From contig NW_025938169.1 of the NCBI RefSeq assembly GCF_000764305.2, forward strand, positions 40,603 to 104,602: DNA of 64,000 nucleotides, in the 5' to 3' direction. Shown piece by piece: positions 43,968 through 56,930 of this stretch; within the stretch, counting starts at the first letter, position 1; each line of letters opens with the position of its first letter. This DNA comes from Hyalella azteca. Taxonomy: Eukaryota; Arthropoda; Malacostraca; Amphipoda; Hyalellidae. The notes under the pieces were generated by a model. That model searched no databases. It was not told where the DNA came from and saw only the letters and a list, made by a program, of their open reading frames with translations. The translations under genes were made by a program, and so were the position numbers.

Positions 43968-46900
43968 CTATTCGTAGTCTTGCTTGGGAGGTTCTTGTTT
44001 ATTGATGACAATCTGGTAATTAGGTCCGCATATGTCTTGTTCGGTCAGCATCTCCCGCTCCTCCCCTAGGTCCTCTAGCAGTTCTGGTCGCACTCTGTAC
44101 TTGCCGCGGTAGGCGTACGGTAGCGGGATGAGAGCGGGACATGGCACCTGTCCTAACGTTGTACATATGCACTGTCGCTTGCACCCCCAGCCGAAGTGGG
44201 CGGGGTTTGGTTGTATGGGGTCTTTCTTGAGGGCTTCGGCTGCGATTTTTGCTGGAGACTTGCAAAGGACTTTGCGAAGATGATTAATAATAGAGACTCT
44301 GTCGTAGCCGTCAACGTCCACCAGAATGTCCTCACCTGTGTCACAGAATGCGCGGAAAAATGGCGCCGGAGTCTGGTTGATGAATGATAAAATCTGCAGG
44401 GGGAAATTCACACGATGAATGTTAGTAAAACATGAAATTGATATGACGTCATCACACGACATCACTTCAATCACGAATATGATCGAAGCCTCACCTTACA
44501 TATATGCATAAAATAAGCGTTTATGAATGACCAGCTACTTAAAGAAGATCAGAGCAACTCTTTCAAGCATTAATCATATGTTAAATAATTCCAATTGCAC
44601 ATTCTCTAATATCATGTCATTATAAATTGAGTTTTCTACTGATATTCTCTCAAACAAGGACCACATAAAATGAAAGAATTGAAAAGATGTTATAGGCAGT
44701 GGTGGGCACAGCTAACCTAAAAGTTAGCTTCGATAACCGCTAATCCGCTAACTGAAAAGTTAGCTTCGATAACGCTAAACCGATAAATCACCAAAAAATG
44801 TAGCGGAATTTGCCGCTAACCGCTAACTTTTAATATATAAATTTAGATTTCGCTTAATTTTTTTTTTTTTGGGGGGGAACTCTGAAAAACAGGCCTAAAG
44901 AGCTAAACTTTCAGCCTTGAAAAGGAGCTTTCCAAAAAGATGTAGCATGCTAAGATCAGATGATGATCAAGATGTACGTAACATAAATAATTAAATGAAC
45001 AAATAAAATTAGGCAGTAGTTGACATTCAACATACAGTTTATTAAACGAATAAGAAATATTAAGGTTACACCAGGGTTACACACTCATTTTACTCTGGCT
45101 TGCTCTTCGCCTTCATCTCCTCGAGGTGATGATTGTTGCCCTTCATGAACATCAGCCTCTCAAAGTTGGCATCTGACAGGGTGGCTCTCTTGGCCCTCAA
45201 GATGTCCTTGCCTATGGAAAACAGGCGCTCAGCTGCACACTGAGCACTGGATGGGATGGCTGTGTTGTACTCAACGAAAAGGTTCATCAACACCTGCTCG
45301 CCCAAGAAAGCAACGTCAGTCAATTCCTCCTTCGAGCAGCTTTCCAGCCTGGTCTTCACCAAATTCTGAGCCTTGGACTTCAGTGACCAGTGGCTCCTCC
45401 TGCACTCGATGGGCTGAGTAATGCTGCTGAAGAAGTCATCTTCCCCATCCTTGTCATTGCTGGTGGTGCTGCTGCCCTCCTCAACGGTCTCCCTCAGGGC
45501 TGTCTCCACGGCGGTCTCCATGGCCTTCTGTACCCTGCTGAGATGGCTGTGATTATGCTTTTCCAGCCAGAACAGGCGAAACTTAGGGTGGAAGGCCGCT
45601 GCCAGCTGGCACTCCTTGTCTTCTAGGAGGGGCCCAAACCTATTCGTGATGCCTGCCAGCATTGCGTCCACCAGAGGACTGCAGTATAGGTGTGGGCATG
45701 GCACATGGCTTACGATACTTAGCATTAAATCAGAGATTTTGAAACATTTTTAGCGGACTTCCAGTTAGCGGAACCAAATTTAGCGGAAGCTAATTGGTCC
45801 ACTAAAGGTTTTCAAAGTTAGCTGAACAGCTAATCCGCTAAGGAAAAAGTTAGCTTTGCTAATTAGCGGTTAGCGGATTAGCAGAACTGTGCCCACCACT
45901 GGTTATAGGTAATGGCACTTATAAAGTTCCCTTAAATAGGTTAAGACAACCAATATCTATCGAGAATCAAGTTTACTTGCATGCTTGGAGTAAGACATAG
46001 TTTTCCTTCTTCCTTTCCAAGTGATAGTACTCAAGAAATATTACAAGTCAACAAAAGCCAATTTTATCTCGTACCTGAACGTTTGGATTGTTGTACTGAA
46101 GTTGACTGAGGTTCCAGAAAGCAAACTCGCTCATTCCTTGGTGGTTTTTCTCATTTTTTGTATAGTGTAAGGCCAAAACCTATGGAGAAATAACATTAAA
46201 TAAACAAAATTCTACTAAAACTTAAACATAGATGTAATATTATGTTCATATATATTTATTATATTTTACTTAGTTCAACAGAAGCAGCCTTAGCCACATA
46301 AATTGATCCTTTGCTCTTGACAACTCTTAGCATGATTCCACCAAATTCAAAAATGCAATTCAGACAATACACATAACTATTCAATTTTATAAGAAGTGTC
46401 AAACAACACTAACATAGGGAAATATCTCGAGTCAAGATCCTATTCAAACACATGGTACTTCTTTATTTAAAATTTCATCATGTCAGGAATAAGTTAGAGG
46501 TCTCACAAATTGACATCTCCAACTGGAAATTGATTGCTTCTTGTTTATACTAATAGTAGTTGAAAAACCTTTTCAGAGGGGAAATTGAGGCACAAAGAAG
46601 CATAGGTAGAGGATTTCCTGTGATGCTCAATACTCTAGTAAGTAGAATGGCAATAGAAATTAATTTTTATGCAAAGGAGGTTTTGCTGAATGAACACTCA
46701 AGATCCCCAAGATGGGAGCCGTAACTTGCAGGTTCAAAGACCCAGCTGGCTGAGTAAATTCTGCGATGTCAAGAATCAACAACAGACAAGACATACATAG
46801 ACTTAACTTAAATGCTGCCCTCACCAAGCTTTTTTTTTTAATTTCACTGTCTCTCCTCTCTTAAATACATTTTTTCATCAATGGATTTATGCAATTTCAC

Positions 46901-49900
46901 TTGGTACCATTAGAAATTAGAAACATAGTTACTATTTTGGATACTTACACTCTATTGAGACCCTAGCTGCTGAGCATTACAAAGTATCATCAATATTTGG
47001 TTGACAAGCATCCTCAATTTATCTCAAGTTCATTTTATTTTCTTTAACTCTACAAGATATTTCTTTAATAGTTTTGACTAGTACAATTAGATAGGTGATA
47101 ATTAATCTAGCATGAATCTTATGGCTTCTCTAATGGTAACATTGCTCTATTCATGGCTCAGGAAATAGAAATATTCTAAGCTCTTCCCTAACAAGATCAA
47201 CAGTTATATAGCATTGTACTCATTGCATGGTAATCAAACCCTAAAATTTTATTTTTCACAATTAATGCACAGTTTTTATTGATAAGCAGCAAGTGGAGTG
47301 AAGTATTTGCTGGGGTTGCAACACACAACATTGGAATATTCCTACAAATTACCTACATTTTGCAGCTCCAAATCGACACATTTTTAATGAATTTTGAATC
47401 TTACAACTTGATTGTGTTCCTTTGTTAAACAATTAGATAGGAGAATAAACATGTGGGGATAGGATAGGAGAATATATACCTATTTAATTTACAAGCCAAA
47501 CTATTTTTTTCCTGCTATTTTTGGTTTCACCTTACATGAATTATCTCCTAACTAATGCTCAACTAAAGTGCATGATCAAGTCCTTACCTTCCAAATGTAT
47601 TGAAAATATTACACTTTGGAAGAGCAAACTTTTACAAATCAGTAGGAATTTTCCAATACTCATTTTTTTAGATAATTCATACATTGAGAATTTTGCAGCT
47701 ACTAAAAAAGACAAAAAGCCTTAGTTGCAGCTTGGAAAGTAAATATATTCTGTGCCTTGTAACTGCTGTGTAATTGATGGTAGCATATATGAGTGAAAAA
47801 AGGCTGAGCTTCATCTAAGATGCCAGCCAAAAATACCATTTTATTCCATTCCAACAATAGAAATCAGGCCAGAGCTGCCAGATCTACTGGTAGTCAGGAA
47901 GAAATAAGATTGCTCCGGCATGGGCCATTTTGACTCATTCATGAATTGTGAATAATAATCAGCAACCAAATTGGAATACCGGGCATATGCTGAATTTTCC
48001 AAAAATTGCAAGTAAAAACTAGCACTTTAAAGGTATATAATTTTAAAAGTTGCAGAAGAAAGACACTTTTTCATTTTTACTTAAGAAATAAAGCAAGTGC
48101 CATGAAAAATTGAATTTGACTGCAAGCAAGGGCATTTTAGTCTTAATTATGGGTGGCTTCTGTCCAATTTTCCAGAAGGGCTCAAAGGACCAGGTGCATT
48201 TATCTACATGATTTTATTCATAAGTAGGAAAATTCTAGTTGGGAAAAAGTTTTACCTTTCACTGAAATATCACAGCTCTAATTTCATATAATTTTAGTGG
48301 GTTTAAAAACTCCAAGCTCTAATGTAATATATTTTCTTTTGATTGGAGAAATTGCAGTTCACAAATGTTTCATTTCACAAAATTTTCAACTTCCCCTGTT
48401 CAGTACTAAGTTCCCACCAAAATATCCTTCATAATGAGTGAAACCAAAAGGTTTTGTTGGTGATCACATAGTTGCAGACTTGCAGGTTGCAACTGCAGCA
48501 GACAGCAAAAGACCAAGTCTTTTTTGCCGTTTCAAGCATAAAATTCTAGATTTAGGGTAACATGTGCACAGGACTTTGTAAATGAGTTTGCGGCTCTAAA
48601 ACGGCTTTTCATGGCCTGGATATGGTATTTATAGTTCAAAGAAATGGAATAATGGCTTGCAAATCCATAAAATTATGGATAAAAAAATCCAGTTGGGGTT
48701 CATCGAGTAGATGTTTTTATCCCTAAGTGGAAATAATGCAACTTCAGTGGATTTGTACACCTTTTAATGAGCTCTGCAGAAGGCTTGGGCTGCAAAATAT
48801 GACACTTAATTTTGCTGGATGCACAAAACAAATCATGATTCAATATCTAATTCTGCAGTGCAACCAAAAAGTGAAATCTGTGCAAATTTCAGAGCATGAA
48901 ACCAGGAAAATTAGTCAGATGAATGCCAGATGCACAAAAGAACAGTAGCTACCATACCAGAAACAACGTTCATGCTTGTTGACCGTTGTATTGCTCAAGA
49001 AACAAATGTGAGGTGAATGCGATATGCGTGTGAATACCTACCACAGAGCCCTAGCTCACCGAATATGAGAGGGTACATACACAACAATAAGTCATTCCTT
49101 TACAACTTAATAAATTGTTTGTTCAGAGGTGTTTTTTCCTTATTACATAGCAATGTGTTGCAAACTTGGGTTTTGCTCTCAAGACTCAAGCATGTCATGG
49201 AACATTGCTGCGCAGTTATGTGTCTGTGTCATCAAAATTTCATTCAAATTTTCAAATGTTTCTGCCTCAGAAGCAAGGATTAATTCATCAACTCACTTAT
49301 AAATTTCTTAGCTTCTCAGTATTCTGAGCAGTTTAATATATCCCACATTTTTCTTGCATTAACCATGAAAAACACAAATGTTTGATCATATCTGAATGAT
49401 CCTTTAAAATGTTAAGAGAAAATTTCACATGAATCGATGTAAATCAGTTAAAATTTGAATATTTTCAATAGTCTAAAATACATTCAAAATTTTCAAATAG
49501 ATACCACAATTTTACTAAAAACTATAGCAAATAGGTCAAGTATCTATTCCTGGAAAGAAATTTTTCTATTTGGAGGTGTTATCAGTTTTTTATTTTCTTC
49601 TAGCAAAATTATTGTTAGATACCCTATGTTCAATGCTAGATTATTTCATCTATGACTGACCAGAAATAGGTATATTCTGAATTGAGGTGATGCAAGAGTT
49701 AAGTGAAAATTTCTGCTGCATTGCTGCTTGAAGTTAAATCATCTTGCACTGCAATGTAGGTACATGCATTGGAGCTGGTTTTACTATACACAATGCAAGG
49801 GTTACATATCCTGATGAAAATAATAAAGTTATTAATATGATATAGCAAGTCAGTGAAGGTAGTTGAAGTGTGGTACAACAGAGTAGTGACAGGAAGAGAT

Positions 49901-52900
49901 CTGTGTTTACAATGTGGATAATAAACCGCTGAGTCAGCAGACCTCTTGTGAATAAAGTGAATACAAGTATGGGCAACCCGATCATGGGCCAGAAAGGCTA
50001 CTTGCCACTCTCTATGCCCGTTGGTCACCTTGTAATCTCCAGCTCACTGCAAATTTTTTTTTCTACCATTGTCATCACAATTCAAACAAGAGGTTCTCTT
50101 ATGCTTGCCATCTCAGCTCACAAACAAGCCACTCTTACGCTTGCTATTTCCACTCACATTAGAGGTTCTGTTACGCTTGTACTCCTCCCCATTTGTATGA
50201 AGTGTGTATAATTTAACTATGGGAATAGTGAGTGAAGAATTCCATTTTCAAAGCTATAGTTACTACCACTCATTACATTGTAGTTCAGTTAAGTTATCAC
50301 CCGCCAGTGCTTTCTCTGATATTTAATTGCAAGTCAAGTCTTTGTTCAACAGAGTAATAATTTAAATTAGCATTAGAAGTCATGCATTAATGTTATTAAC
50401 TGTGCCATTTATATCAATAGAAATAATTTGTATAAGTATTAATTATATAAATATTAAATAATTAAGGAGTGACATTCGGATCTAACAAAAACATGGATTG
50501 TCCAATTTATTTTTACTTACTCTATAGAAATTTATAATCAAATAATTTCGTTTTTTCCAATTTGGTTGCTTAGAAAACTGAATACTATTTTCTCAGGTTT
50601 TCTGACACAATCACTACGTAGCTGGATTCTCAGCACACTGGGCTGAACACTATTCATGTCCAAACAAATATAATAAGACAAAGTTAAATGTTAGCACGTT
50701 TGTCATGAGGTTAATTTTAAAAACATAATTCTTAGCATGGATTTTCAATAATCAGATTTACATTTTTTTCATTTGTAACTTTATATTCTTGACTCTACTA
50801 AAAAGCACACATATATTTTAATTATAATAAAAGAAGCTAAAACAAATGCAGTAGGGCACTTAAAAGAGTAATCTTTATTAGACTAAATATATATGTTATT
50901 AATTTAAATATTGAATCTTGAAAATGGTAATTCCGTGAGAATGTTCAAGATCTTTTATGAAATCTGTGTAACTGCTTTCCTGTGTAATTCTGTAAAGATT
51001 GTTACTTATAGTATGCCTGTTCATTAGGGTAAACGCACCATATTCCGACATTGTGGGTAATTCCGATACTTCTCAACTTTTCCTTTATATCATTACCACG
51101 TTTTTCTTGACTTTGTTTCGTGTCTGTCTGTCATCAAAAATTAAAACCTTAATTTAGAGCACTCCTAAACATCCAGTAAGTTGAAATTTGGCATGCATGC
51201 TTATTGCATGCTTATGCTGCCCAACAATTCAAGATTTGATCATCAGAAATAATAATTGAAAACAATTTTTTTAAATAATAAAAAAATATTTTAAAAAAAC
51301 ACGGAAAATTCGTGGTTTGGAATTGAGTTTTTTCTCAAACGTCCACACTTGCCCACCCTGGAAATTGATTTTAATTGCTAAAATTGCTAACTAAAAAGTA
51401 GAAAATAAATAAATATAAAAATATTTTTAAAAACCATGTTTTTCTGGTTTTTACAAAACTAAAAATTAGTGAAATAAAAAAAAATAAAAAAATAAAAAAC
51501 GTTTAAAACCCACGTTTTCTTAACTTCTTAACGGACAAAAAAGAAAAACATTTACTCTTACATAACCTTACATAACATTTTACATAACAAACGTTATGTA
51601 AGAGTAAATGGTTTTCTTTTTGTCCGTTAAGAAAACGTGGTTTTTACAAAATTTTTTATTTGTTTTATTTTTAAGCTTTGTCTTAGTTCCACACATGCGT
51701 AGATGGTTGAAATAGTGACGTCATACTATTGCACGCCAGATTTCCGCAAAACACTAAGTCTGGCTGGAAAATGTTAAGATCCTTGGAGCAAAAGTCCACG
51801 TCACCCAGTGAGAACATCGAAAAATGTGTCAAAGTTGATAGTTGACCTTGCTCTACCAAATAGTGATAAACTGTTTGTGTAGATAGAATATTATGGTTTG
51901 AGACTTTTAAAAAGTCTGTGAATATATTAGGAATCCTTCTAGTATACTTGTATATGCTGATTTTAAGTGGTAAATAAATTAATAGACGATTTAGTTTAGA
52001 TGGTTTTAGATACATAAAAACTAATTCCAAGCTGAGACACAAACAGCTTGTTCCGAGCTGTCCAGGGTGCAGAAGGTGGAAGCGGCATCGCCAATATATG
52101 GATTTTTAAGCCCAAAGCGTCGCCGACCATTTTCAAATGCGTCGCCAGGTAATTTTTAATGAAAAGCCATTTACGCTGAGTAATGGAAAACTATTTACAA
52201 GCCACAAACTTGTGTTACCCCAATAACTAATTAACATGCACGTGTTACCCCAAATAACTAATTTTACCCTAAAAACAGTCAGATTGTACAGCAAGTGTCA
52301 ACTGAACATGTGATGATGCAGTCTGACTGCTCTAATGTGACCGCAACTATGATTTTGTTTACATTTTTTTTTTGACAGGAACTCATCGCAACTGATTTCC
52401 AGACAAGCTTTACTGCATCCTGATCCATCCAACGTACCGTAAAATGGGGTAACTTAGACCGGCGGGGTAACTTAGACCACTTTTCGTTTTTTTTTTAACA
52501 AAAACCCCCACAACTCAAAAACTATTTGACATAGAAAAATTTTGTTGATGGGCATTAAAGGCCTAATACTGAGGCTACATAACACAATAGAAAGATTTAA
52601 AAAGTTTGCATATCTAATAGGTTAAAAAATTAAAAATGTAAAATTACATAAAGACTATGAGAGGCAGGAGCCAGCAATTTATGGTGAGTGAAGCTAGAGT
52701 ATAGACCTGTATTTTGCACATTTCAATTCAAGTTTAATTTAGCTAGTAAAAAAATGGCATCATTTATAAAAAAAAGTGGTCTAAGTTACCCCATTTTACG
52801 GTACCAGAAACCTTACTTTTTTCAAAATAGTTGGCCAAAGACTGACAAATATATTAAATGAAAGAATTTCAATCTAAATGTGTTGGCAAGATCTTCTGAA

Positions 52901-54509
52901 GGCGTGAATTTTGCTACTGAAGAGTCGCTAAAGATCTTGCAATATTCATCCACTCTCTGCACAGTGACAAGCTGTGTCCTATTCTGATACAGCTCATGCG
53001 TCAGAATTCTAACACAAGGCGTCAGAATTACGAATTATGGTTTTGAAGCATTGTCGGAATCTCACAATATGCCAAATTTAATCACACACAGCGTCAGAAT
53101 TCAGTGATTTTGTAGATTTGAATTTTAAAGGCTTTTAAATAAATATGGCAACAGTTTGTGACATTTCATCATTGCTGGTGCGTAGTAGGGTGTTTTGAGA
53201 GTGACATAAAGCAATCAGAAGTTCAGAACTCAAGTTGCCCTGTTGCGCATATGGTGATCTTTTTATAGCCACTCATTTCTCGCTACCAGCTACATCCTCA
53301 AAGTGTCGGAATATGATGTGTTTATCCTACCTTAAATTTGCCGTCATGACTTGGGTTTTTTTTTCCTAGTGAAAATTCAAATCAACTAATCAAGCCACAC
53401 TCAGGATGATGTATGTTTTTGGTGAATTTTCCCACGCATTTTCACTTTTTTTCAAGCTATTGCTGTGCACAGTTGGCGCAATGTAATGAAAATTGATTAT
53501 CTTTGCACACGTGTTCGCGCAATCCCGGCCATCTTTATTTTAGAAGAAATTTTCTCCAAAGTCATATGGCAACACTGAACACCGTCTGTTTACATTTCGT
53601 ATGTATAACAGCCACAGTTTACGATTACCGTACGTTCCGTATCCGACAAGGCGGACAACCGGAAGAGTCAGAAGTAACCCAGACATTTCTTACATTTTAT
53701 TATTGTCAGTTCGACTCGCGTAGTCAATATACTCGCGTATATTGTCGACTAAAATAGTAGAACTATTTTAGCTTTCTTAAGTACGGCGCATGGCGCATTT
53801 TTTTACCAACGTAGTATGGCGCACCGCGCAGGTTGTTAAAATGACAAAATAAATTCCCGCGCACCTGGCACATCTTCCTGACCATGGGCATGGTAATCAA
53901 GCACAAGTCTGGATATTTTACCTAATTCCTGAGCCATTTTCCTAATTATTCTAGTAAATAATACCTAAAATAGCTTAGTTATAGTTATACATTTAGTTAG
54001 TTATACATTACTTAGTTATACTTAGTTACTTAGTTATACTTATACTTATTTAAGTAGTTAGTTAGTTATTATTATTTAGTTTTAGTTAGTTAGTTACTTA
54101 GTTATACTTATACTTAGTGAGTTATACATTTTTAGAGAATAATGCATTGATTCTATTGAAGGACTATTTATTATATTTATACATGCAATTTTAGAAAATT
54201 GCTGCCGGATGTTACAAACTGTTCTTAGACGGTTAGACCAACTTAGTGGACTATGACTATGCAGTTATAAAAATTCAAATCATCCTAAAGTAAATTTCCA
54301 TTTCAGGTGAAGATGATCTGCAATTCCCTTGAAGTTGATCTAATACTAAAAAGTTGTGGATATTTAACATAAAGATACCTAAATTAAAATGGCATGCTCA
54401 CCTGAACTCTATTTCTCAACTTTAACGGATCTTTTTCAAGATGTGCTAAAGTTCTTCTAACAGCGGCTGGCCCTCGTAGAAATGCAACGCGAAAGCTCTT
54501 GAGTGGCAT
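43968..54509 (-). CDS. mRpS25: mitochondrial ribosomal protein mS25
   Basis: mS25 is a structural protein of the mitochondrial small ribosomal subunit, nuclear-encoded and imported. Exons (minus): 54402-54509, 46075-46179, 43968-44393; phase-0 GT-AG junctions, 212 aa against about 173 in human. Seen: VRRTLAHLE in exon 1, FAFWNLSQLQYNNPNVQ in exon 2, then TPAPFFRAF, GEDILVDVDG, GQVPCPALIPLP and RGKY in exon 3, in family order; a conserved Cys pair lies in CKRQCIC. The extra length is a C-terminal tail rich in Glu. Intron 1 is 8.2 kb with a MITE and a long hairpin; intron 2 holds a hAT element. No junction-copy repeats occur at its four splice sites. Confidence 0.92.
44697..45901 (-). mobile_element. 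hAT transposon, internally deleted, with perfect TSD
   Basis: The element is 1205 bp, starts CAGTGGTGGGCACAG and ends CTGTGCCCACCACTG. It is flanked by the 8-bp duplication GTTATAGG (44689-44696 and 45902-45909), exactly as hAT elements leave. Subterminal regions repeat AAAGTTAGC and TTAGCGG motifs, the usual transposase-binding arrangement. It carries only the 3' part of a transposase, so it is nonautonomous. Intact ends and duplication suggest fairly recent insertion in mS25 intron 2. Confidence 0.93.
45090..45725 (-). pseudogene. hAT transposase C-terminal fragment
   Basis: A 211-aa open frame ends in the hAT dimerisation domain: EYNTAIPSSAQCAAERLFSI and RATLSDANFERLMFMK. The zinc-finger/BED region and the upstream catalytic residues are absent, so it cannot encode active transposase. 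It might still make a dimerising, possibly inhibitory fragment; that is speculation. No stop codons interrupt it. Confidence 0.88.
46705..46800 (+). mobile_element. possible decayed tRNA-SINE fragment
   Basis: GCAGGTTCAAAGACCCAG resembles a box B, followed by TCTGCGATGTCAAGAATCA, close to the body of the SINE at 20688-20920 (TCTGCGATGTTGAGAATCG). Box A is not recognisable. Confidence 0.4.
46910..51500 (-). other. mS25 intron 1, left half, no gene recognised
   Basis: AT-rich. Open frames up to about 109 codons (for example 49699-50028) lack recognisable domains. The segment 47990-48190 matches 19120-19330 in B55 intron 1, suggesting an old shared repeat. No arrays at the exon edges. Confidence 0.5.
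51510..51643. repeat. long inverted repeat (about 39-bp arms) in mS25 intron 1
   Basis: Arms 51527-51566 and 51593-51631 pair with one mismatch and one indel (CTTAACGGAC ... TTTACTCTTACATAAC). An outer layer (CCACGTTTTCTTAAC and GTTAAGAAAACGTGG) extends the pairing after a small offset. No target duplication or transposon family was recognised. Confidence 0.75.
52434..52804. mobile_element. 371-bp MITE with 25-27 bp inverted ends, TA-flanked
   Basis: Left GTACCGTAAAATGGGGTAAC and its inverse at the right end (GTTACCCCATTTTACGGTAC) bound an AT-rich, non-coding interior. The outer TA dinucleotides at both ends fit a TA target duplication, as in Tc1/mariner-type MITEs. The left end also contains a second GGGGTAACTTAGACC copy. 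Confidence 0.8.
53960..54130. repeat. TTAGTTATACTTAGTTA low-complexity repeat
   Basis: Irregular copies of TTAGTTATAC and TAGTTAGTTA. Just inside mS25 intron 1 but more than 250 bp from the exon 1 donor, and without donor copies. Confidence 0.7.
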
Positions 54510-54760
54510 GTTGAAATGAATACTCAACTTTAGAATTACAATATCGCGTTGTCAATATTCTCTTCTGATTAGGCTACCGGCGCTCGGTGAACGACAGGCA
54601 GCAGTGATGATGTGATCCACCAATTTAGAATCCGCAATGGCAGAAATAGTTTTTACGACTATTGTTACGGCTATTCGAAACGCATTAAAAAAACAAAAGG
54701 ATAGAAAAAAATCTGCAAGAAAATTTTATAATATCCACACGCTCCTTTGTATCATTTTTT

Positions 54761-54898
54761 TTAGCGCATTCTCGTTTATGGAAAAAATGCACTATTGTGC
54801 TCGCCATGTCTGTCTGTCCTTCCATGACTTCAAGTTTTCGTCGACGAGAAAATGCTCTCTCTGTCACTCACTGCAGTGAGTACTGAGTTATATTTTTT
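54761..54898 (+). repeat. palindrome-ended dispersed repeat, copy 1 of 5
   Basis: Starts TTAGCGCATTCTCGTTTATG and contains CTCGCCATGTCTGTCTGTCC and then TCGTCGACGAGAAAATGCTC, followed by TCACTCACTGCAGTGAGTAC. GCGCATTTTCTCG and CGAGAAAATGCGC form inverted parts, and CACTGCAGTG is a second palindrome. MITE- or SINE-like; class unknown. Confidence 0.75.
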
Positions 54899-55455
54899 GA
54901 TAGACTGGACGAGTGTTCAAAAAACGTTCACATTATAACCAAGCATCCAGACCTTCAGCAGCGGAGTCGCCTATGGCTTTTTTCAACTATGAAATCGACA
55001 AATAACTCCCCTCGTAAATATGACATAAATCTGAAATGCTATTTCATTTTTTTCAAAACACGGTCAAGATAATTTTTTAAAACTTGTATTACAACTTTTA
55101 TCAGGATGGATAATTTTCACCCCAATACTCCGGAAGCGCGGGACTTTGGTATATTTTCGCTAAGTGTGCGATTTTTGCCACATGTCCTCCACTGATCCAC
55201 ATATCATAGATTAGAATAACTTCTGAATCAGGCTACTAGTGACAGATAAAATATAAAAAAAAATGTATAAAAGTCTATCGGAGAATGAAAATTCCGTAGA
55301 TTAACGCACGATTTCTGCTTCGAGTATTCTAAATGTTAGAGTCATAGCATGCCTAGTGGCTTATAAGGCAACCGCAAGCTCATAAATTACTCGCCCGACA
55401 CAGCCAAGTTCCCTTTTAGCGCAATTTTTCCTCCCCAGCCCCTAGGTGACCAGCG

Positions 55456-55585
55456 ATCTCATTTATGGGGAAAATGCCTTATTGTACTCGTCATGTCCGT
55501 CCGTCTGTGATTTCACGTTTTCGTCGACGAAAAAATGCGCTCTCTGTCACTCACTGCAGTGAGTACAGAGTTATATTTTTTGTTG
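55456..55585 (+). repeat. palindrome-ended dispersed repeat, copy 2 of 5
   Basis: ATTTATGGGGAAAATGCC to GAGTTATATTTTTTG, with the same order of blocks as copy 1 and scattered substitutions. The left GCGCATTTTCTCG end is truncated or diverged. Confidence 0.75.
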
Positions 55586-56254
55586 CAAATATGTAGAGTT
55601 CTCATTAGAGAGCCGCCAGTCTCGATTCATTACCAGCGAACAATTAGCCGCCAGTCGCTGACCGTTCATCATTTTGTATTAAATATTTTTTATTTAAATC
55701 CTGCACGCACGCAGAGCTCCGGAGCTGGATACGTAATTCTTACCTGGTGATAAACTTGATAATCATTTAAGGTGATTTAAACTTGATAATCACCCATTTA
55801 TTAAAATGGGTTCAGTAGTTTATTCATTCCAACTATTTAAATTGCTTTCACTAGAATAAGTTCATTATACAGTGCAATATAATAGAGTTTTTTTTATACT
55901 ATTCCTTGTTTTATATTATCGTAAGATGCTTCCAAAATATTGCAAAAATTTTAAATAATTAATTTTACTCCGACGTAATATTAGAAAATACTATAAAAAG
56001 TATAAACTTTCAGCATATTTTCATCGTACCTTGACAACCATGTGGCAGGATAATGCTCATGTACAAACAAGACATGTGCTCCAAAAATACTTTCGCCTGA
56101 ACTTCGCTAGCATGTTGTAGTATTATAATTCAGTATACAATGAAAGTACAACCACGACCCGTGACGAGATAGAAGATTTCTCAGCTGCTACTTCAGAGGC
56201 ATGTGGCAGCATGTTCGTCAAGTGCCAACATGCTACGGTCATGTGACTATGTAG

Positions 56255-56930
56255 ACTTTTTCTCCAGGATGATGTCAGTAAAAGATGGCACCGCTGGGAA
56301 GACTAGCTAAGACTCCTCCTGAAGAGGAGGGACTAGTATGTTGGATTTCGATAGATATTTCTATGTATGTTATATACCATGTATAATACTCTTTCTCCAA
56401 CACTATGTCACCAAAAGACGGCACAGTCGGGAAGATTAGTAGAAAAGTCTACTTTGCAGACTTCTTCTCTAGGGCGATGTCAGCAAAAGACGACACTGAA
56501 GGTAAGAAAGACTACTAGAAAAGTCTACTTTGTAGACTTCTCCAGGACGATGTCAGCAAAAGACGACCTTCAGTGGAAAAAAAAAAAAGTCCTAGAAAAG
56601 TCTACGTTGTAGACTTCTTCACTAGGACGATGTCAGCAAAAGACGACACTGAAGGTAAGAAAGACTCCTAGAAAAGTCTAGGTTGTAGACTTCTTCACTA
56701 GGACGATGTCAGCAAAAGACGGCACTGAAGGTAAGACTACTAGAGGAAGTTTACTCTGTAGACTTCTCCAGGACGATGTCAGCAAAAGACTGAACTGAAG
56801 GTAAGACTACTAGAAAAGTCTACTCTCTAGACTTCACCAGGACGATGTCAGCAAAAGACTGCACTGAAGGTAAGACTACTAGAAAAGTCTACTCTGCAGA
56901 CTTCACCAGGACGATGTCAGCAAAAGACGA
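56255..56930 (-). repeat. array grown from the ENOPH1 last-exon tail, about 9 copies
   Basis: Units of roughly 62-75 bp (minus: CTTTTGCTGACATCGTCCTG, GAAGTCTAC, AGTAGACTTTTCTAG, AGTCTTACCTTCAGTG) copy the final coding bases ([12 protein letters not shown]), the TAG stop and the first 3' UTR bases. They lie downstream of the true stop at 56889-56891. Copies vary in length and lose similarity with distance from the gene. Confidence 0.9.

Larger units (their letters stand above)
54510..56254. other. interval between mS25 start and the ENOPH1 array
   Basis: It should contain the mS25 promoter and 5' UTR (minus) and the ENOPH1 3' flank. Two copies of the palindromic repeat family lie here (listed separately). 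The rest is AT-rich with no gene recognised. Confidence 0.5.
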
